Source of the DNA: Sulfitobacter sp. SK011 | GTDB lineage: Bacteria > Pseudomonadota > Alphaproteobacteria > Rhodobacterales > Rhodobacteraceae | DNA: 64,000 nt | Direction of reading: 5' to 3' | NCBI RefSeq assembly: GCF_003352065.1 | Contig: NZ_CP025803.1 | Span: 3,836,001-3,900,000 of the forward strand | Part shown: piece after piece, positions 26,269 to 35,173 of the stretch | How positions within the stretch are numbered: the first letter of the stretch is position 1 | How the letters are laid out: every line of letters starts with the position of its first letter | The notes under the pieces: generated by a model | Databases searched by the model: none | What the model was told of the DNA's origin: nothing | What the model saw: only the letters and a program-made list of their open reading frames with translations | Translations under genes and position numbers: made by a program

Positions 26269-27501
26269 ATGGCGCAAGCCGCGACGTTTAGATGGGATGA
26301 ACGCGCACGGCTTTTCGCGGGCGATATCGAAATCAAACGGCCAAAGACCGGCCAAGACCAGCCCTTCAAACAGATTGCCTGCGCGCCAACAGCCGCGGCC
26401 CTGTCCGACGTTGGTGCAGCGCTGATTGGCAATGGCGGTTTTTGCGTTTCTGAAAAACCATTGCCGCCAGATCTTGAAACCGACAGTAACCACTTCCTTA
26501 CCCTTACGGGTGGATCGTCGGGTCAGCCAAAGATTGTCTGCCGGTCACAGGCGTCGTGGATTTCCAGCTTTGAAGTTAACGCAACGCAATTCGACTTCAC
26601 CGAAAATGACTGCATCGCCGTTTTCGGCAAACTCAGCCACTCACTTGCGCTTTATGGCGTGCTTGAAGCGCTGCATCTTGGTCTGAACGCCTTTGCCTTG
26701 GACGGCTTAAGCCCCCGAACGCAGCGGGCAGCGCTGGCGGACCACGGCATCAGCGTGCTTTACGCTACGCCAACACAATTGCGCTTGCTCGCGTATCCAA
26801 AGGGCGAAGAATTGCCCGGTGTGCGGCTGATCCTATGCGGCGGGGGCGACCTGAACCCATCCACACGGGCAGCGGCCAGGACACTTTGCCCCAATGCCGC
26901 GCTTCATGTCTTTTATGGCGCTGCTGAGACCAGCTTCATCACTCTTGCGGGTGCCAACACGCCTGACGGTTCGGTTGGCCAACCCTATCCCGGCATGGTC
27001 CTGCGTGTTCTGGATAGAAATGGCGTGCCGACAACCGGCGTTGGTGAGGTCTGGGTCCAAAGCCCCTATCTTTTTGAGCGCTACATGGCCAATGACCCCG
27101 CTGATACAAGGTGGAAAGATGGGTTTGTCACCGTGGGCGAAATGGGCAAGATCGACACCGACGGCAACCTCTGGATCAAGGGGCGCAAAACGCGGATGAT
27201 CACCATAGCCGACCAGAATGTATTCCCCGAAGACATCGAAACGCTGATCTCAACCAATCCCCAATTCGGGGCATGTGCCGTGATCCCGGTTTCGGACAGG
27301 ACACGTGGCCACCGCTTGATCGCCATCTTGCAAGGGGTGCAAAATGCCGCGATGGCTCAAGCCGTGAAAGACATATGCCATGTAAAACTGGGGGCCTTGA
27401 TGACCCCGCAAAAGGTGCTGTTCCACCCGTCCTTGCCACTGCTTGGCTCCGGCAAGATTGATCTGGTCACCCTGTCTAATTGGGTGGAGGGCCAAGTGTG
27501 A
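26269..27501 (+). CDS. AMP-binding acyl-CoA ligase family protein
   Basis: A 410-residue member of the ANL superfamily, shorter than the usual 500-550 because much of the N-terminal subdomain is missing. The core motifs are present: the phosphate loop LTLTGGSSGQPKIVCRS, YGAAETSFITL with the Glu that binds magnesium, DGFVTVGEMGKID with the Asp that binds ribose, IKGRKTRMI and the C-terminal SGKID with the catalytic Lys. It should activate a carboxylic acid to an acyl-AMP and then a CoA thioester. The acid is unknown. Its stop overlaps the GTG start of the thiolase, so the two products are likely used together. bioMNY, biotin uptake genes, lie downstream on the other strand. Confidence 0.85.
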   Translation: MAQAATFRWDERARLFAGDIEIKRPKTGQDQPFKQIACAPTAAALSDVGAALIGNGGFCVSEKPLPPDLETDSNHFLTLTGGSSGQPKIVCRSQASWISSFEVNATQFDFTENDCIAVFGKLSHSLALYGVLEALHLGLNAFALDGLSPRTQRAALADHGISVLYATPTQLRLLAYPKGEELPGVRLILCGGGDLNPSTRAAARTLCPNAALHVFYGAAETSFITLAGANTPDGSVGQPYPGMVLRVLDRNGVPTTGVGEVWVQSPYLFERYMANDPADTRWKDGFVTVGEMGKIDTDGNLWIKGRKTRMITIADQNVFPEDIETLISTNPQFGACAVIPVSDRTRGHRLIAILQGVQNAAMAQAVKDICHVKLGALMTPQKVLFHPSLPLLGSGKIDLVTLSNWVEGQV

Positions 27502-28598
27502 CGGCCTATATCATCGCCGCCTGCCGAAGCGCTGTTGCCCCGCGCGGCGGCGCACTGTCACATCTGGAAATGCACGCGCTTGCAGGGCCAGTCCTGCGCG
27601 CGGCGCTGTCGCAGGCTGGACTAGAAGACAGTAATGTCGACGAGGTCATCGTCAGCAATGCCCTCGGCGCAGGCGGCAACCCTGCGCGCATCATCGCCCT
27701 TGCGGCGGGCCTGCCGGAGCGCATCGCGGGGCTGAGCATTGATCGGCAATGTGCGGGCGGTCTGGACGCCCTTTTGCTGGCCCGTCAGATGATCCGCAGT
27801 GGTGACGCTGATGTGGTCGTCGCAGGCGGGGTGGAAAGCTATTCACGCCGCCCGGTTCGGATGAAGACCTTTACGGATGGGCGTGCGCCCGTGGCTTATG
27901 ATCAGGCGTCTTTCACCCCCTGGCCCGACCGCGATCCTGACATGGCAGAAGCAGCAGATGCGCTGGCCCAATCGCTTGGCATCACCCGCAATGCACAGGA
28001 TGACTGGGCAATCGCCAGCCATACCAAAGCACTGTCCTACCATCCGACACCCAACGAAATCGTCCCGATTGACGGGGTGACCAAAGATACATTCACACGC
28101 CGCCTAAGTCCTGCATTATGTGAAAGAGCCAAAACAATTACAGGGGATATCACAGCGGCCAATGCGGCCGTCGCCGCAGATGGGGCCGCATTCTGTGTGG
28201 TGGTATCTGAACGCGTGGCCGCACGGCTTTCAGGCCCCAAAGTTGAAATCGTTGCGGGGGCGACGATGGGCGGCGCACCAGATTGTCCCGGCCTTGCCCC
28301 AATTGCCGCCATCACAAAGATCATGGCTCAAACCGGCCTGTCCCCAAAAGACCTCTCCGCCGCCGAGATTATGGAGGCCTACGCGGTACAGGCCATCGCT
28401 TGTGTTCAGGGCGCGCACATTGATCCGGGCATCGTGAACCAAGGCGGCGGTGCGCTGGCGCGGGGCCATCCCATTGGCGCATCCGGTGCAATCAACGCGG
28501 TGCGGCTGTTTCATGACCTGCAGAAAAAAGGCGGCACTGGATTGGCTGCGATTGCCGCAGCGGGTGGGATCGGAACCGCGCTGTTGTTACGTGCGTGA
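27498..28598 (+). CDS. Thiolase-family protein (second catalytic Cys replaced)
   Basis: A 366-residue thiolase. The GTG start at 27498 overlaps the ligase stop (GTGA) and has GGAGG upstream. The nucleophilic Cys85 is in IDRQCAGGLDAL, the expected position. The His motif is GGALARGHPIGASG (His324). The C-terminal loop, normally CxGGGxG with the general-base Cys, reads AAAGGIGTALLL, so this Cys is missing. The family size, about 390-400, is slightly greater. The degeneration could mean a synthase-like or altered thiolysis activity. Translational coupling with the acyl-CoA ligase suggests a two-step pathway: activate an acid, then cleave or condense. The product is unknown. Confidence 0.83.
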   Translation: MTAYIIAACRSAVAPRGGALSHLEMHALAGPVLRAALSQAGLEDSNVDEVIVSNALGAGGNPARIIALAAGLPERIAGLSIDRQCAGGLDALLLARQMIRSGDADVVVAGGVESYSRRPVRMKTFTDGRAPVAYDQASFTPWPDRDPDMAEAADALAQSLGITRNAQDDWAIASHTKALSYHPTPNEIVPIDGVTKDTFTRRLSPALCERAKTITGDITAANAAVAADGAAFCVVVSERVAARLSGPKVEIVAGATMGGAPDCPGLAPIAAITKIMAQTGLSPKDLSAAEIMEAYAVQAIACVQGAHIDPGIVNQGGGALARGHPIGASGAINAVRLFHDLQKKGGTGLAAIAAAGGIGTALLLRA

Positions 28599-29132
28599 CA
28601 GCAAACTTGCGGGGCGCGCCTTGGCCAATCCCGCGGTGATAAACCCCGCCAGAATGACCTTGATGATGTCGCCGGGTATATACGCCCCAAGCACGATCAG
28701 CGATTCACCCAATCCCTTGTCCAGAATGAACATGAACCCAGTGATGCCAAAGAGATAGAGCACCAAAATGCCCCCAACCGCAGCGGAGACGCCGGCGGCC
28801 AGACCAACCGGTTGCCTGCGCATCTGCTCCATCACGAAACCCGTCGTGAACGCCGCGATGGGGAAACCGACAATGAACCCAACAGTCGGCGATGCAAAGA
28901 CACCCAAGCCCCCGCGCCCACCAGCCAGCAGCGGCAGCCCAAGTGCCACCAAGCCAACGAACAACAGGACAGCAAGCCCACCACGCCTGGCACCCAACAC
29001 TGTTCCACAGAGCATCACACCAAGGCTCTGCGCCGTGATCGGCACGCCTGTCGCAAGCATCAGATTTGGCATCAACCCAAGGGCCGCGATCAAGGCAGCA
29101 AAAATGGCAATGAGAGCGATTGAGCGTTCCAT
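28587..29132 (-). CDS. bioY: Biotin transporter substrate-binding subunit BioY
   Basis: A 181-residue membrane protein, the S-component of the ECF-type biotin importer. It starts MERSIALIAIFAALIAALGL and has six hydrophobic helices. The family motifs PITAQSLGVMLCG, GLPLLAGGRGGLGVFASPTVGFIVGFP and YIPGDIIKVILA match BioY. The ATG at 29130-29132 has an AGGG site. An earlier in-frame Met exists but lacks one. It is the last gene of bioMNY, and its end overlaps the thiolase end by 12 bases (convergent). Confidence 0.93.
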   Translation of the reverse strand: MERSIALIAIFAALIAALGLMPNLMLATGVPITAQSLGVMLCGTVLGARRGGLAVLLFVGLVALGLPLLAGGRGGLGVFASPTVGFIVGFPIAAFTTGFVMEQMRRQPVGLAAGVSAAVGGILVLYLFGITGFMFILDKGLGESLIVLGAYIPGDIIKVILAGFITAGLAKARPASLLSRT

Positions 29133-29209
29133 GTGGTATCCCTGACTTGCGCAAAGTTCGACTTCGCGCATCGGTAGGCTGCCCATGAAGTGCCGTCAAC
29201 CGGTTGATG

Positions 29210-29806
29210 TTACACACCACCCCGGGCGCGCAGGGCCTCGGCCACATGCTCAGCATCATCAATCGCCAACACCGCAAAGGGCGTGATGATCCGCCAACCG
29301 ACCCGCCGAACCGCACGCGCACGCCATGCCATTGCCAAAAGCTGCCCCTTAGCTGCCAATACCGGCGTGAACCGCACCACCAGCGCTATGGCCAGCTCGA
29401 TCCGTTCGGTCCTGACCCCGAAGACCCGCAAAGGCGCGGTAAGCCACCGGACGACACCCATCATGTCGGACAGTCGGGTGGTCATGGTGACCAAATTGGC
29501 GAGCGCGACTGCCGTCACCATCCGCAGCACGATCACCACCCCCGCCCCAAGATCAGCGGTGATGAAATGCCACAGAACGATCAGCACCACAAAAGGCCAG
29601 AGCACCATCAGACGTCGCAGCCCACTGACCCAAAAACGACGCCCCGGCAGCGCGTAGAGCACGAAGGCAATCCCAAAAAATATCAGATGCCATTGCAGGT
29701 GCTGCACCGCGAACAACACCATCGTTGCCACGCAAAGCAGACCAAGCTTCAGGCCAGCTGGCCATCGGTGCGCCCAGGTTTCAACCGGCGACGTAAGAGA
29801 GATCAT
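29210..29806 (-). CDS. bioN: Energy-coupling factor transmembrane protein BioN
   Basis: A 198-residue transmembrane coupling protein (EcfT) that links BioY to the ATPase BioM. Several hydrophobic helices fill the first 110 residues. The two Ala-Arg-Gly-type coupling motifs of EcfT are visible as AWRARAVRR and ALRARGG near the end. ATG at 29804-29806 follows GGGGAC. It overlaps bioM by 26 bases and is followed after 77 bases by bioY. Confidence 0.9.
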   Translation of the reverse strand: MISLTSPVETWAHRWPAGLKLGLLCVATMVLFAVQHLQWHLIFFGIAFVLYALPGRRFWVSGLRRLMVLWPFVVLIVLWHFITADLGAGVVIVLRMVTAVALANLVTMTTRLSDMMGVVRWLTAPLRVFGVRTERIELAIALVVRFTPVLAAKGQLLAMAWRARAVRRVGWRIITPFAVLAIDDAEHVAEALRARGGV

Positions 29807-30515
29807 CACCGTCCCCAATCTGTTTCATCCGCGCCTCAAAGATCGGCAAAACATGCCCCGGCGCACCGTTCTGGGCGACCTGTCCGCCTTCCAACCACAC
29901 AACCCTATCATATCCTCGCACCACATCAGGATCATGGGTGATCACCACCAGCGTCACATCCAGCCCCTCCAACACCCGGCGCAAATGCATGGCGGTCGGA
30001 ATATCAAGCCCGGCAAAGGGTTCATCCAGAATGATCACCTGCGGCTGCATCGCGAGCACCGACATCAGGCAAACCAATTGCCGTTGGCCCTGCGAAAGTT
30101 GGTGGATGGCCGCAGGTCCCCAATGGGCTTTGTCAAACTGCGTCAGAATGGCAGTGACCTGCGCAGTGACCTCAGTTTTCGACAGATCCAATTGGGTCAG
30201 CCCAAAAGCGATCTCTTCGCCGACCGTTGGGAAAATGATCTGGTGATCGGGGTTTTGAAACAAGATACCGACATGCCGCAACGCCGCCTTGCGGTCACGG
30301 GACACGTCTATTCCGGCGATGCGCGCGTCTCCTTTGTGTGGGGAAACAAGCCCCGCCATCACTCGGGCCAAAGACGTTTTGCCAGACCCGTTGCGCCCAA
30401 TGATCCCAATGCGCCGCGCGCTGGTGCTAAAGGAGATATCCGTCAGAACGGGCACGCCATCAGGGGCGTAATCTATCGCTTCAAGTGCAATCAGCGGCGT
30501 CGGTTGCGAGGGCAT
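29781..30515 (-). CDS. bioM: Biotin ECF transporter ATPase BioM
   Basis: A 244-residue ABC ATPase. Walker A is GIIGRNGSGKTSLARV, the signature LSQGQRQLVCL, Walker B VIILDEPFAGLD and the H-loop VVITHDPD. This is the ECF-type ATPase pattern. As the first gene of bioM-bioN-bioY it gives the operon order seen in Rhodobacter. I saw no BioR-type box (TTATxxATAA) in the 85 bases upstream. Confidence 0.92.
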   Translation of the reverse strand: MPSQPTPLIALEAIDYAPDGVPVLTDISFSTSARRIGIIGRNGSGKTSLARVMAGLVSPHKGDARIAGIDVSRDRKAALRHVGILFQNPDHQIIFPTVGEEIAFGLTQLDLSKTEVTAQVTAILTQFDKAHWGPAAIHQLSQGQRQLVCLMSVLAMQPQVIILDEPFAGLDIPTAMHLRRVLEGLDVTLVVITHDPDVVRGYDRVVWLEGGQVAQNGAPGHVLPIFEARMKQIGDGDDLSYVAG

Positions 30516-30600
30516 GATGCGGGCGGCCTTTGCTCAGGGAATAATCGGGCTTTGCCCTATTACCCGCACCATCGCAGGAAAACCACCAGAGCCTGTGATG

Positions 30601-31287
30601 TTATCGTCGCGGCGACGTCCACGATCCGGGCAGATCACCCTTGGGGAACCGCGTAGGTGCTTTAATGTGGCTCATCACCCAATTGGGTCCCGCCATCAGT
30701 TTGCTCAATGTCGGGCTATCGCGGACCTGCGCTTTTGCCTTTTCGATCTGCATGACATTATCGATGCGCCGGTCCAGAAATTCCCATGTGTCAGCATGGT
30801 CATCGCTGGTATCGCCCAACCAATACAACACGGTAGCGGAGTAGACCCCGGAAAGCGTCGCGCGTTTGGTATACCAATTCACATCATCAGATGTATCGCC
30901 CAAAGCATCCCAGATGTGATCGCAAGTGCCCCAGATCAGCTTGGCCCCGTCCGCCAGATACTGCGGCAGGGCAAACAGAGCGGAGCTGCGGCGTATGACC
31001 TCTTTGTCCGTGATAACCTCAAGCCGGATGCGCACCGCCGCGGCAATCCGATCACGAAACCGCATCGCCCCAAGATCCTGATCCTTCAGGCGCTCTAACA
31101 TCTGGGTGTCACCGCGTATGTGACAGGCCACAGCCAGATCAATTGCGCCACGCGGGCACACGGCCCGTGCCACCGTTGCGTCAACCCCACTGTCGCGCAC
31201 CGCGGCGTCGAACGTTGCGGCGGACCAGCCATCAAACGGCACGTGATCAAGCGCAGCATCCAGCAGTTTATCTTTGGGATGTGTCAT
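30601..31287 (-). CDS. coq9: COQ9-family protein
   Basis: A 228-residue protein that matches COQ9, a lipid-binding accessory of ubiquinone synthesis related in fold to TetR regulators. The N-terminal helical segment (LLDAALDHVPFDGWSAATFDAAVRDSGV) is followed by the conserved FRDRIAAAVRIRLE and the C-terminal YTKRATLSGVYSATVLYWLGDTSDD-WEFLDRRIDNVMQIEKAK, the best-known stretch of the family. In mitochondria and alphaproteobacteria it supports the hydroxylase Coq7/UbiF-type steps. It is upstream of bioM on the same strand. Confidence 0.92.
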   Translation of the reverse strand: MTHPKDKLLDAALDHVPFDGWSAATFDAAVRDSGVDATVARAVCPRGAIDLAVACHIRGDTQMLERLKDQDLGAMRFRDRIAAAVRIRLEVITDKEVIRRSSALFALPQYLADGAKLIWGTCDHIWDALGDTSDDVNWYTKRATLSGVYSATVLYWLGDTSDDHADTWEFLDRRIDNVMQIEKAKAQVRDSPTLSKLMAGPNWVMSHIKAPTRFPKGDLPGSWTSPRR

Positions 31288-31338
31288 GGCGGGCTCCTTT
31301 ATTTCACGTCACAGCAGACTCGACAGAGCCGTATCATC

Positions 31339-31367
31339 TTGATATAGGGCGGCTTCCTGCAAATTAT
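31339..31367 (+). promoter_or_regulatory. Probable promoter of rpsU
   Basis: TTGATA (31339-31344), a 17-base spacer and AATTAT (31362-31367). The -10 is not ideal. It lies 34 bases before the start codon. Confidence 0.45.
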
Positions 31368-31401
31368 TGCAACTTTATCCTAGAAAGGTGGTGAAAACCA
31401 C

Positions 31402-31602
31402 ATGCAGGTTAGTGTTCGTGACAACAATGTCGATCAAGCCCTTCGGGCCTTGAAGAAGAAGCTACAGCGCGAAGGTGTGTTTCGTGAAATGAAACTTAAA
31501 GAGCATTTCGAGAAACCGTCCGAGAAAAGAGCGCGCGAGAAAGCTGAAGCGATCCGCCGCGCCCGTAAACTGGCGCGCAAGAAATTGGAGCGCGAAGGGT
31601 GA
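31402..31602 (+). CDS. rpsU: 30S ribosomal protein S21
   Basis: A 66-residue, very basic ribosomal protein. The sequence [20 protein letters not shown] followed by [20 protein letters not shown] and the Arg/Lys-rich C-terminus is a textbook bS21. It helps base-pairing between mRNA leaders and the anti-Shine-Dalgarno. It stands alone with its own promoter and a strong terminator after it. Confidence 0.97.
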   Translation: MQVSVRDNNVDQALRALKKKLQREGVFREMKLKEHFEKPSEKRAREKAEAIRRARKLARKKLEREG

Positions 31603-31634
31603 TTTAAATCATCTCGTGTCTCTGACGCACTTTG

Positions 31635-31671
31635 AACCCCCCGTGGCCTGTTGGCGGCGGGGGGTTTTTTT
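31635..31671 (+). terminator. Intrinsic terminator of rpsU
   Basis: AACCCCCCG pairs with CGGGGGGTT (31635-31643 with about 31658-31666) and seven T follow. Confidence 0.93.
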
Positions 31672-31842
31672 GTGCGATCATATAATGCGGTGTCCCGCCA
31701 TCGATGCCGTAAATCGGTGATCACCAGCATGTCCAAAAACCGCAACCGTTCGTGGGTTATTCGCCAAATCTCATCTTTTAGTGAACCGGTTCTCGCGGCG
31801 GTGCGTAAACACTTCATCGCAACCAACCAAGGGACTTGAATT

Positions 31843-32334
31843 ATGAACCGTAGATCAGCTTTGAAATCCGCCGTTGCCGCAGGCTTTATCGCATTCGTTG
31901 CCGGGTGCACCACTGGTGCCGGGACCGGTGGCGATATTGTCGATGTCGCTTCCTCGAATGACGACTTCTCAACTTTGGTCGCCGCAGTGTCGGCTGCGGG
32001 ATTGGTCGACACCCTCAAAGGGGATGGACCCTTTACCGTCTTCGCACCAACCAACGCGGCCTTTGCGGCTCTGCCTGCAGGCACCGTTGAAAACCTGCTC
32101 AAGCCTGAAAACAAGGATCAACTGGTCTCAATTCTCACCTACCATGTTGTCGCAGGCAACTATCCCGCCAGTTCACTTGCCGGCAAGCGCGGGGCGCTGA
32201 CCAGCGTTCAGGGTGGTGGGCTGCACATCAATGGCACCAACGGGGTCAAAGTCGAGAACGCGAATGTCGTCATTGCTGATGTTGCGGCTTCAAACGGCGT
32301 GATCCACGCCATCGACAAAGTATTGTTGCCGTAA
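31843..32334 (+). CDS. Fasciclin-domain lipoprotein
   Basis: A 163-residue lipoprotein. The N-terminus [10 protein letters not shown] leads to a lipobox FVAGC with Cys22 as lipidated residue. A short Thr/Gly linker and one fasciclin (FAS1) domain follow (about 32-163). The family motifs are [37 protein letters not shown] and YHVVAG, ending with [13 protein letters not shown]. The FAS1 domain mediates adhesion or carbohydrate/lipid binding outside the cell. The gene is isolated between two terminators. Confidence 0.92.
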   Translation: MNRRSALKSAVAAGFIAFVAGCTTGAGTGGDIVDVASSNDDFSTLVAAVSAAGLVDTLKGDGPFTVFAPTNAAFAALPAGTVENLLKPENKDQLVSILTYHVVAGNYPASSLAGKRGALTSVQGGGLHINGTNGVKVENANVVIADVAASNGVIHAIDKVLLP

Positions 32335-32355
32335 AGATACCCAGACAACCAAGCA

Positions 32356-32387
32356 AGAAGCCCCAGACGCGCGCCGGGGCTTCTTTG
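32356..32387 (+). terminator. Intrinsic terminator of the fasciclin gene
   Basis: A 9-bp perfect stem AGAAGCCCC / GGGGCTTCT with an 11-base loop, then TTT. It begins 21 bases after the stop codon. Its symmetric ends could also stop transcripts coming from the Lrp gene. Confidence 0.88.
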
Positions 32388-32464
32388 CGTTAAAAGGCTT
32401 TGTTTAGAACGCCTGAATTCGCAGCGCGCATACATCTAAACAACACGCCCGCATCTCTCAGCCT

Positions 32465-32926
32465 TCAGTCAATCGGCAACGCCGTGGTTTTGCAAACCGT
32501 CCTCAGCGCAAAGCTAGATTGCATCTGCCCAACCCCCGGCAACCGCGCCAGATATTGGCGATGAATACGGGCAAAATCATCGGTGTCTTCAGCAACCACC
32601 TTGAGCAGATAATCCGCAGTTCCGGCCATCAGATGACATTCCAGGACGTCGGGTATCCGGGCGACAGCTTTCTCAAAGGCATCCAATATTTCGTCGGCCT
32701 GACCCTGCAAGGTAATCTCGACAAACACAGTTGTCGGCACCCCCACCTTGCGCGCATCAAGCAAGGCCACATAGTCAATGATATACCCGTCCTTCTCAAG
32801 GCGCTGCACACGGCGGTGACACGCAGAGGGGGACAGATGCACAATCTCAGACACCTCAGCGTTGGACATCCGCCCGTTGCGTTGCACAGCGCGCAGTATC
32901 CGCCGATCAATCTCGTCCAAGCTCAT
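32465..32926 (-). CDS. Lrp/AsnC-family regulator (probable ald regulator)
   Basis: A 153-residue regulator with the N-terminal helix-turn-helix (LDEIDRRILRAVQRNGRMSNAEVSEIVHLSPSACHRRVQRLEKDG) and a C-terminal RAM ligand-binding domain. The residues GTADYLLKVVAEDTDDFARIH are typical. The region before it, shared with ald, holds inverted repeats. Divergent arrangement with alanine dehydrogenase is the classical AldR organisation, in which alanine is the co-inducer that increases ald. That role is inferred from position. Confidence 0.9.
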   Translation of the reverse strand: MSLDEIDRRILRAVQRNGRMSNAEVSEIVHLSPSACHRRVQRLEKDGYIIDYVALLDARKVGVPTTVFVEITLQGQADEILDAFEKAVARIPDVLECHLMAGTADYLLKVVAEDTDDFARIHRQYLARLPGVGQMQSSFALRTVCKTTALPID

Positions 32927-33010
32927 TTGCGCACGTCCTTCGCGTCAATCGCCAACTTGGCGCAAATATATCCTAAACTATCCGCCTTTGGCGACCCTCA
33001 TTCGCGCCTA

Positions 33011-33043
33011 TTTGCACGGCCATACGCCTAGTTTTTGTGCAAA
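33011..33043. promoter_or_regulatory. Candidate Lrp operator between lrp and ald
   Basis: An exact inverted repeat TTTGCAC / GTGCAAA (33011-33017 and 33037-33043) lies 22 bases before the ald start. Similar TTGGCGCAAAT and TTTGGCG half-elements are nearby around 32955-32990. Lrp proteins bind spaced, AT-flanked palindromes of this type. Confidence 0.55.
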
Positions 33044-33065
33044 TCATGTAACAAGGAAACGTCCA

Positions 33066-34184
33066 ATGAAAATCGGTTGCCCAACAGAGATCAAGCCACA
33101 GGAATTTCGTGTGGGATTAACGCCCAGCGCAGCGATGGAAGCCGTCAACAATGGTCACAATGTCATCGTGCAATCCGGTGCCGGGATCGGCGCGGGCTTT
33201 GATGATGCCAGCTACGAAGCAGCGGGTGCCAAGATCCTCGACACAGCAGAAGAAATCTTTGCCGCCGCTGACATGATCGTAAAGGTCAAGGAACCACAGG
33301 CAGGCGAACGCAAGATGCTGCGGGAAGGGCAATTGCTCTTTACCTACCTGCACCTCGCCCCTGATCCTGAGCAGACCAAAGACCTGCTGGCCTCCGGTGC
33401 CACCTGCATCGCCTATGAAACCGTGACCGACCGCAATGGCGGCCTGCCCCTGCTAGCCCCAATGTCCGAAGTCGCGGGCCGTCTGGCCCCGCAAGTGGGG
33501 GCCTGGACGTTGCAAAAGGCCAATGGCGGCCGTGGCGTGCTGATGGGCGGTGTCCCCGGTGTTGGCCCGGCGCGGGTCATGGTCATAGGCGGCGGTGTCG
33601 TCGGGACACATGCGGCGCGTATCGCCGCTGGCATGGGCGCGGATGTGACCGTTCTGGACCGGTCATTGGTGCGGCTGCGTTATCTGGATGATGTCTATGG
33701 TGGTGTTTTCAAAACCTCCTATGCCTCGGCACAAAACACCATCGAACTGGCGCGTGAGGCGGATATGATCATCGGTGCTGTGCTGATACCCGGTGCTGCC
33801 GCACCAAAATTGATCAGCCGCGCACAGCTCAGCGAACTGAAACCCGGTGCGGCACTGGTTGACGTGGCGATTGACCAAGGCGGTTGCTTTGAAACCTCAA
33901 AGGCCACAACCCACCATGACCCGGTCTATGAAGTGGACGGGATCATGCATTATTGCGTGGCCAACATGCCCGGTGCCGTGGCGCGCACTTCGACCATCGC
34001 CCTGGGCAACGCGACGATGCCATTCATGCTGGCGCTGGCCAACAAGGGATGGAAGAAAGCCTGTGCTGACGATCCCCATCTAAAGGCTGGCTTGAACGTG
34101 CATGCTGGCAAACTGACCTATGCTGCGGTTGGCGAAGCGTTGAAGATGGACTTTATCTCAGCAGACGACGCAATCGCGGGCTGA
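33066..34184 (+). CDS. ald: Alanine dehydrogenase
   Basis: A 372-residue NAD-dependent enzyme that interconverts L-alanine and pyruvate plus ammonia in the cytoplasm. It begins MKIGCPTEIKPQEFRVGLTP. The substrate Lys is in DMIVKVKEPQAGE, the His in LFTYLHLAPD, and the NAD-binding region is VMVIGGGVVGTHAARIAAGMGADVTVLDR. The end MPGAVARTSTIALGNATMPF is also characteristic. A longer frame upstream exists but the ATG at 33066 has AAGGA at seven bases. The divergent Lrp-type gene should control it. Confidence 0.96.
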   Translation: MKIGCPTEIKPQEFRVGLTPSAAMEAVNNGHNVIVQSGAGIGAGFDDASYEAAGAKILDTAEEIFAAADMIVKVKEPQAGERKMLREGQLLFTYLHLAPDPEQTKDLLASGATCIAYETVTDRNGGLPLLAPMSEVAGRLAPQVGAWTLQKANGGRGVLMGGVPGVGPARVMVIGGGVVGTHAARIAAGMGADVTVLDRSLVRLRYLDDVYGGVFKTSYASAQNTIELAREADMIIGAVLIPGAAAPKLISRAQLSELKPGAALVDVAIDQGGCFETSKATTHHDPVYEVDGIMHYCVANMPGAVARTSTIALGNATMPFMLALANKGWKKACADDPHLKAGLNVHAGKLTYAAVGEALKMDFISADDAIAG

Positions 34185-35072
34185 TTATTTGTCAGGCAGA
34201 CTGCGCCCCTCGAAGACGGGGCGCAGTAATGCAATTTCCTGATTAGCAAAATCAGTGAAAGCCAGTACACGCGCCGCAGCGCGTAAGTCCGGGTGTGTCA
34301 AAACCCAAAGTGGGCGATAGGGAAAAACCGGCACGCGCGGAAGACGCACCATTGCCGGGTCACTATCCCCCAAGAAACAAGCCATCCGCGTTGCCCCGAT
34401 ATTGGCTCGCACGGCTGCGACAGCTGCTTGCATATCATCCACCACCAATCGGACCCGACGGTTCGGCCATGCATGCGTTACCTCAGGCGGCGGGCCCGGC
34501 CAATGCGCAAATCGTACCCAATCAAGCGGCTGGTCTGGATCAAGACGAAGGCGTTCTGCTTGCTCCAAGCCAACATAAACGGCCGCGTTTTGTTCAGCCA
34601 CCCGCCGCCCGACCAACATGTCTCCGGGGTTGTCAGAGATGCGAAAGGCAACATCGGCCTCCATCTTCTTCAAATCCAACTCTCGGTTCGCCGCCACAAG
34701 CCGTAATTCGATATCTGGGTACAACTCGATAAAGCGCGCAAGTAGAGGTGCCAGTATCCGTTCCACCAGCAATTCAGATGCCGTCACCGTTAGCACCCCA
34801 CTTAGCTTCTGATCACGTGCACCAATGCTGCGGGTGAGATCGTGGCTTGCCATTTCCATGCGCTCGGCAATGCGGGCGGCCTCTTGGCCTGCTTCGGTCG
34901 GCCGATAACCGCTGGCCTGGCGATTGAACAAACGGGCACCTAATGCCGCCTCAGCCGCTGTGATCCTGCGAGAAACGGTAGCATGATTGACACGCAAGGT
35001 GCGCGCGGCCCCGCTCAACCCGCCTTGCCGTACTGTTTCGAGCACGAAGCGTAAATCGTTCCAATCCAACAT
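34185..35072 (-). CDS. LysR-family regulator (divergent from the DUF1330 gene)
   Basis: A 295-residue LysR protein. The ATG at 35070-35072 gives MLDWNDLRFVLETVRQGGLSG, the usual beginning, and is preferred over a longer open frame. The helix-turn-helix is GLSGAARTLRVNHATVSRRITAAE. The effector domain is of the short-form type that fits an AmpR/DsdC-like group. Its stop abuts that of ald. It faces the DUF1330 gene 101 bases away, which is the likely target. Confidence 0.87.
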   Translation of the reverse strand: MLDWNDLRFVLETVRQGGLSGAARTLRVNHATVSRRITAAEAALGARLFNRQASGYRPTEAGQEAARIAERMEMASHDLTRSIGARDQKLSGVLTVTASELLVERILAPLLARFIELYPDIELRLVAANRELDLKKMEADVAFRISDNPGDMLVGRRVAEQNAAVYVGLEQAERLRLDPDQPLDWVRFAHWPGPPPEVTHAWPNRRVRLVVDDMQAAVAAVRANIGATRMACFLGDSDPAMVRLPRVPVFPYRPLWVLTHPDLRAAARVLAFTDFANQEIALLRPVFEGRSLPDK

Positions 35073-35173
35073 ATCCTGATTATTATCGCACAACCTATCC
35101 GCAATGTTGAGCGGTATTCGCACAGGGTGTCTGCTGGTATCCAGAAGCCAGATCACCAGAAAAGGAGTACAAA

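Noticed and set aside
30516..30600. GGGC/GCCC hairpin with AT flanks between COQ9 and bioM
   Set aside because: Stem is only four strong base pairs and there is no T-run; not clearly a terminator or a BioR site.
31651..31839. A 62-codon plus-strand frame after rpsU
   Set aside because: It starts inside the rpsU terminator, has no ribosome site and no sensible composition.
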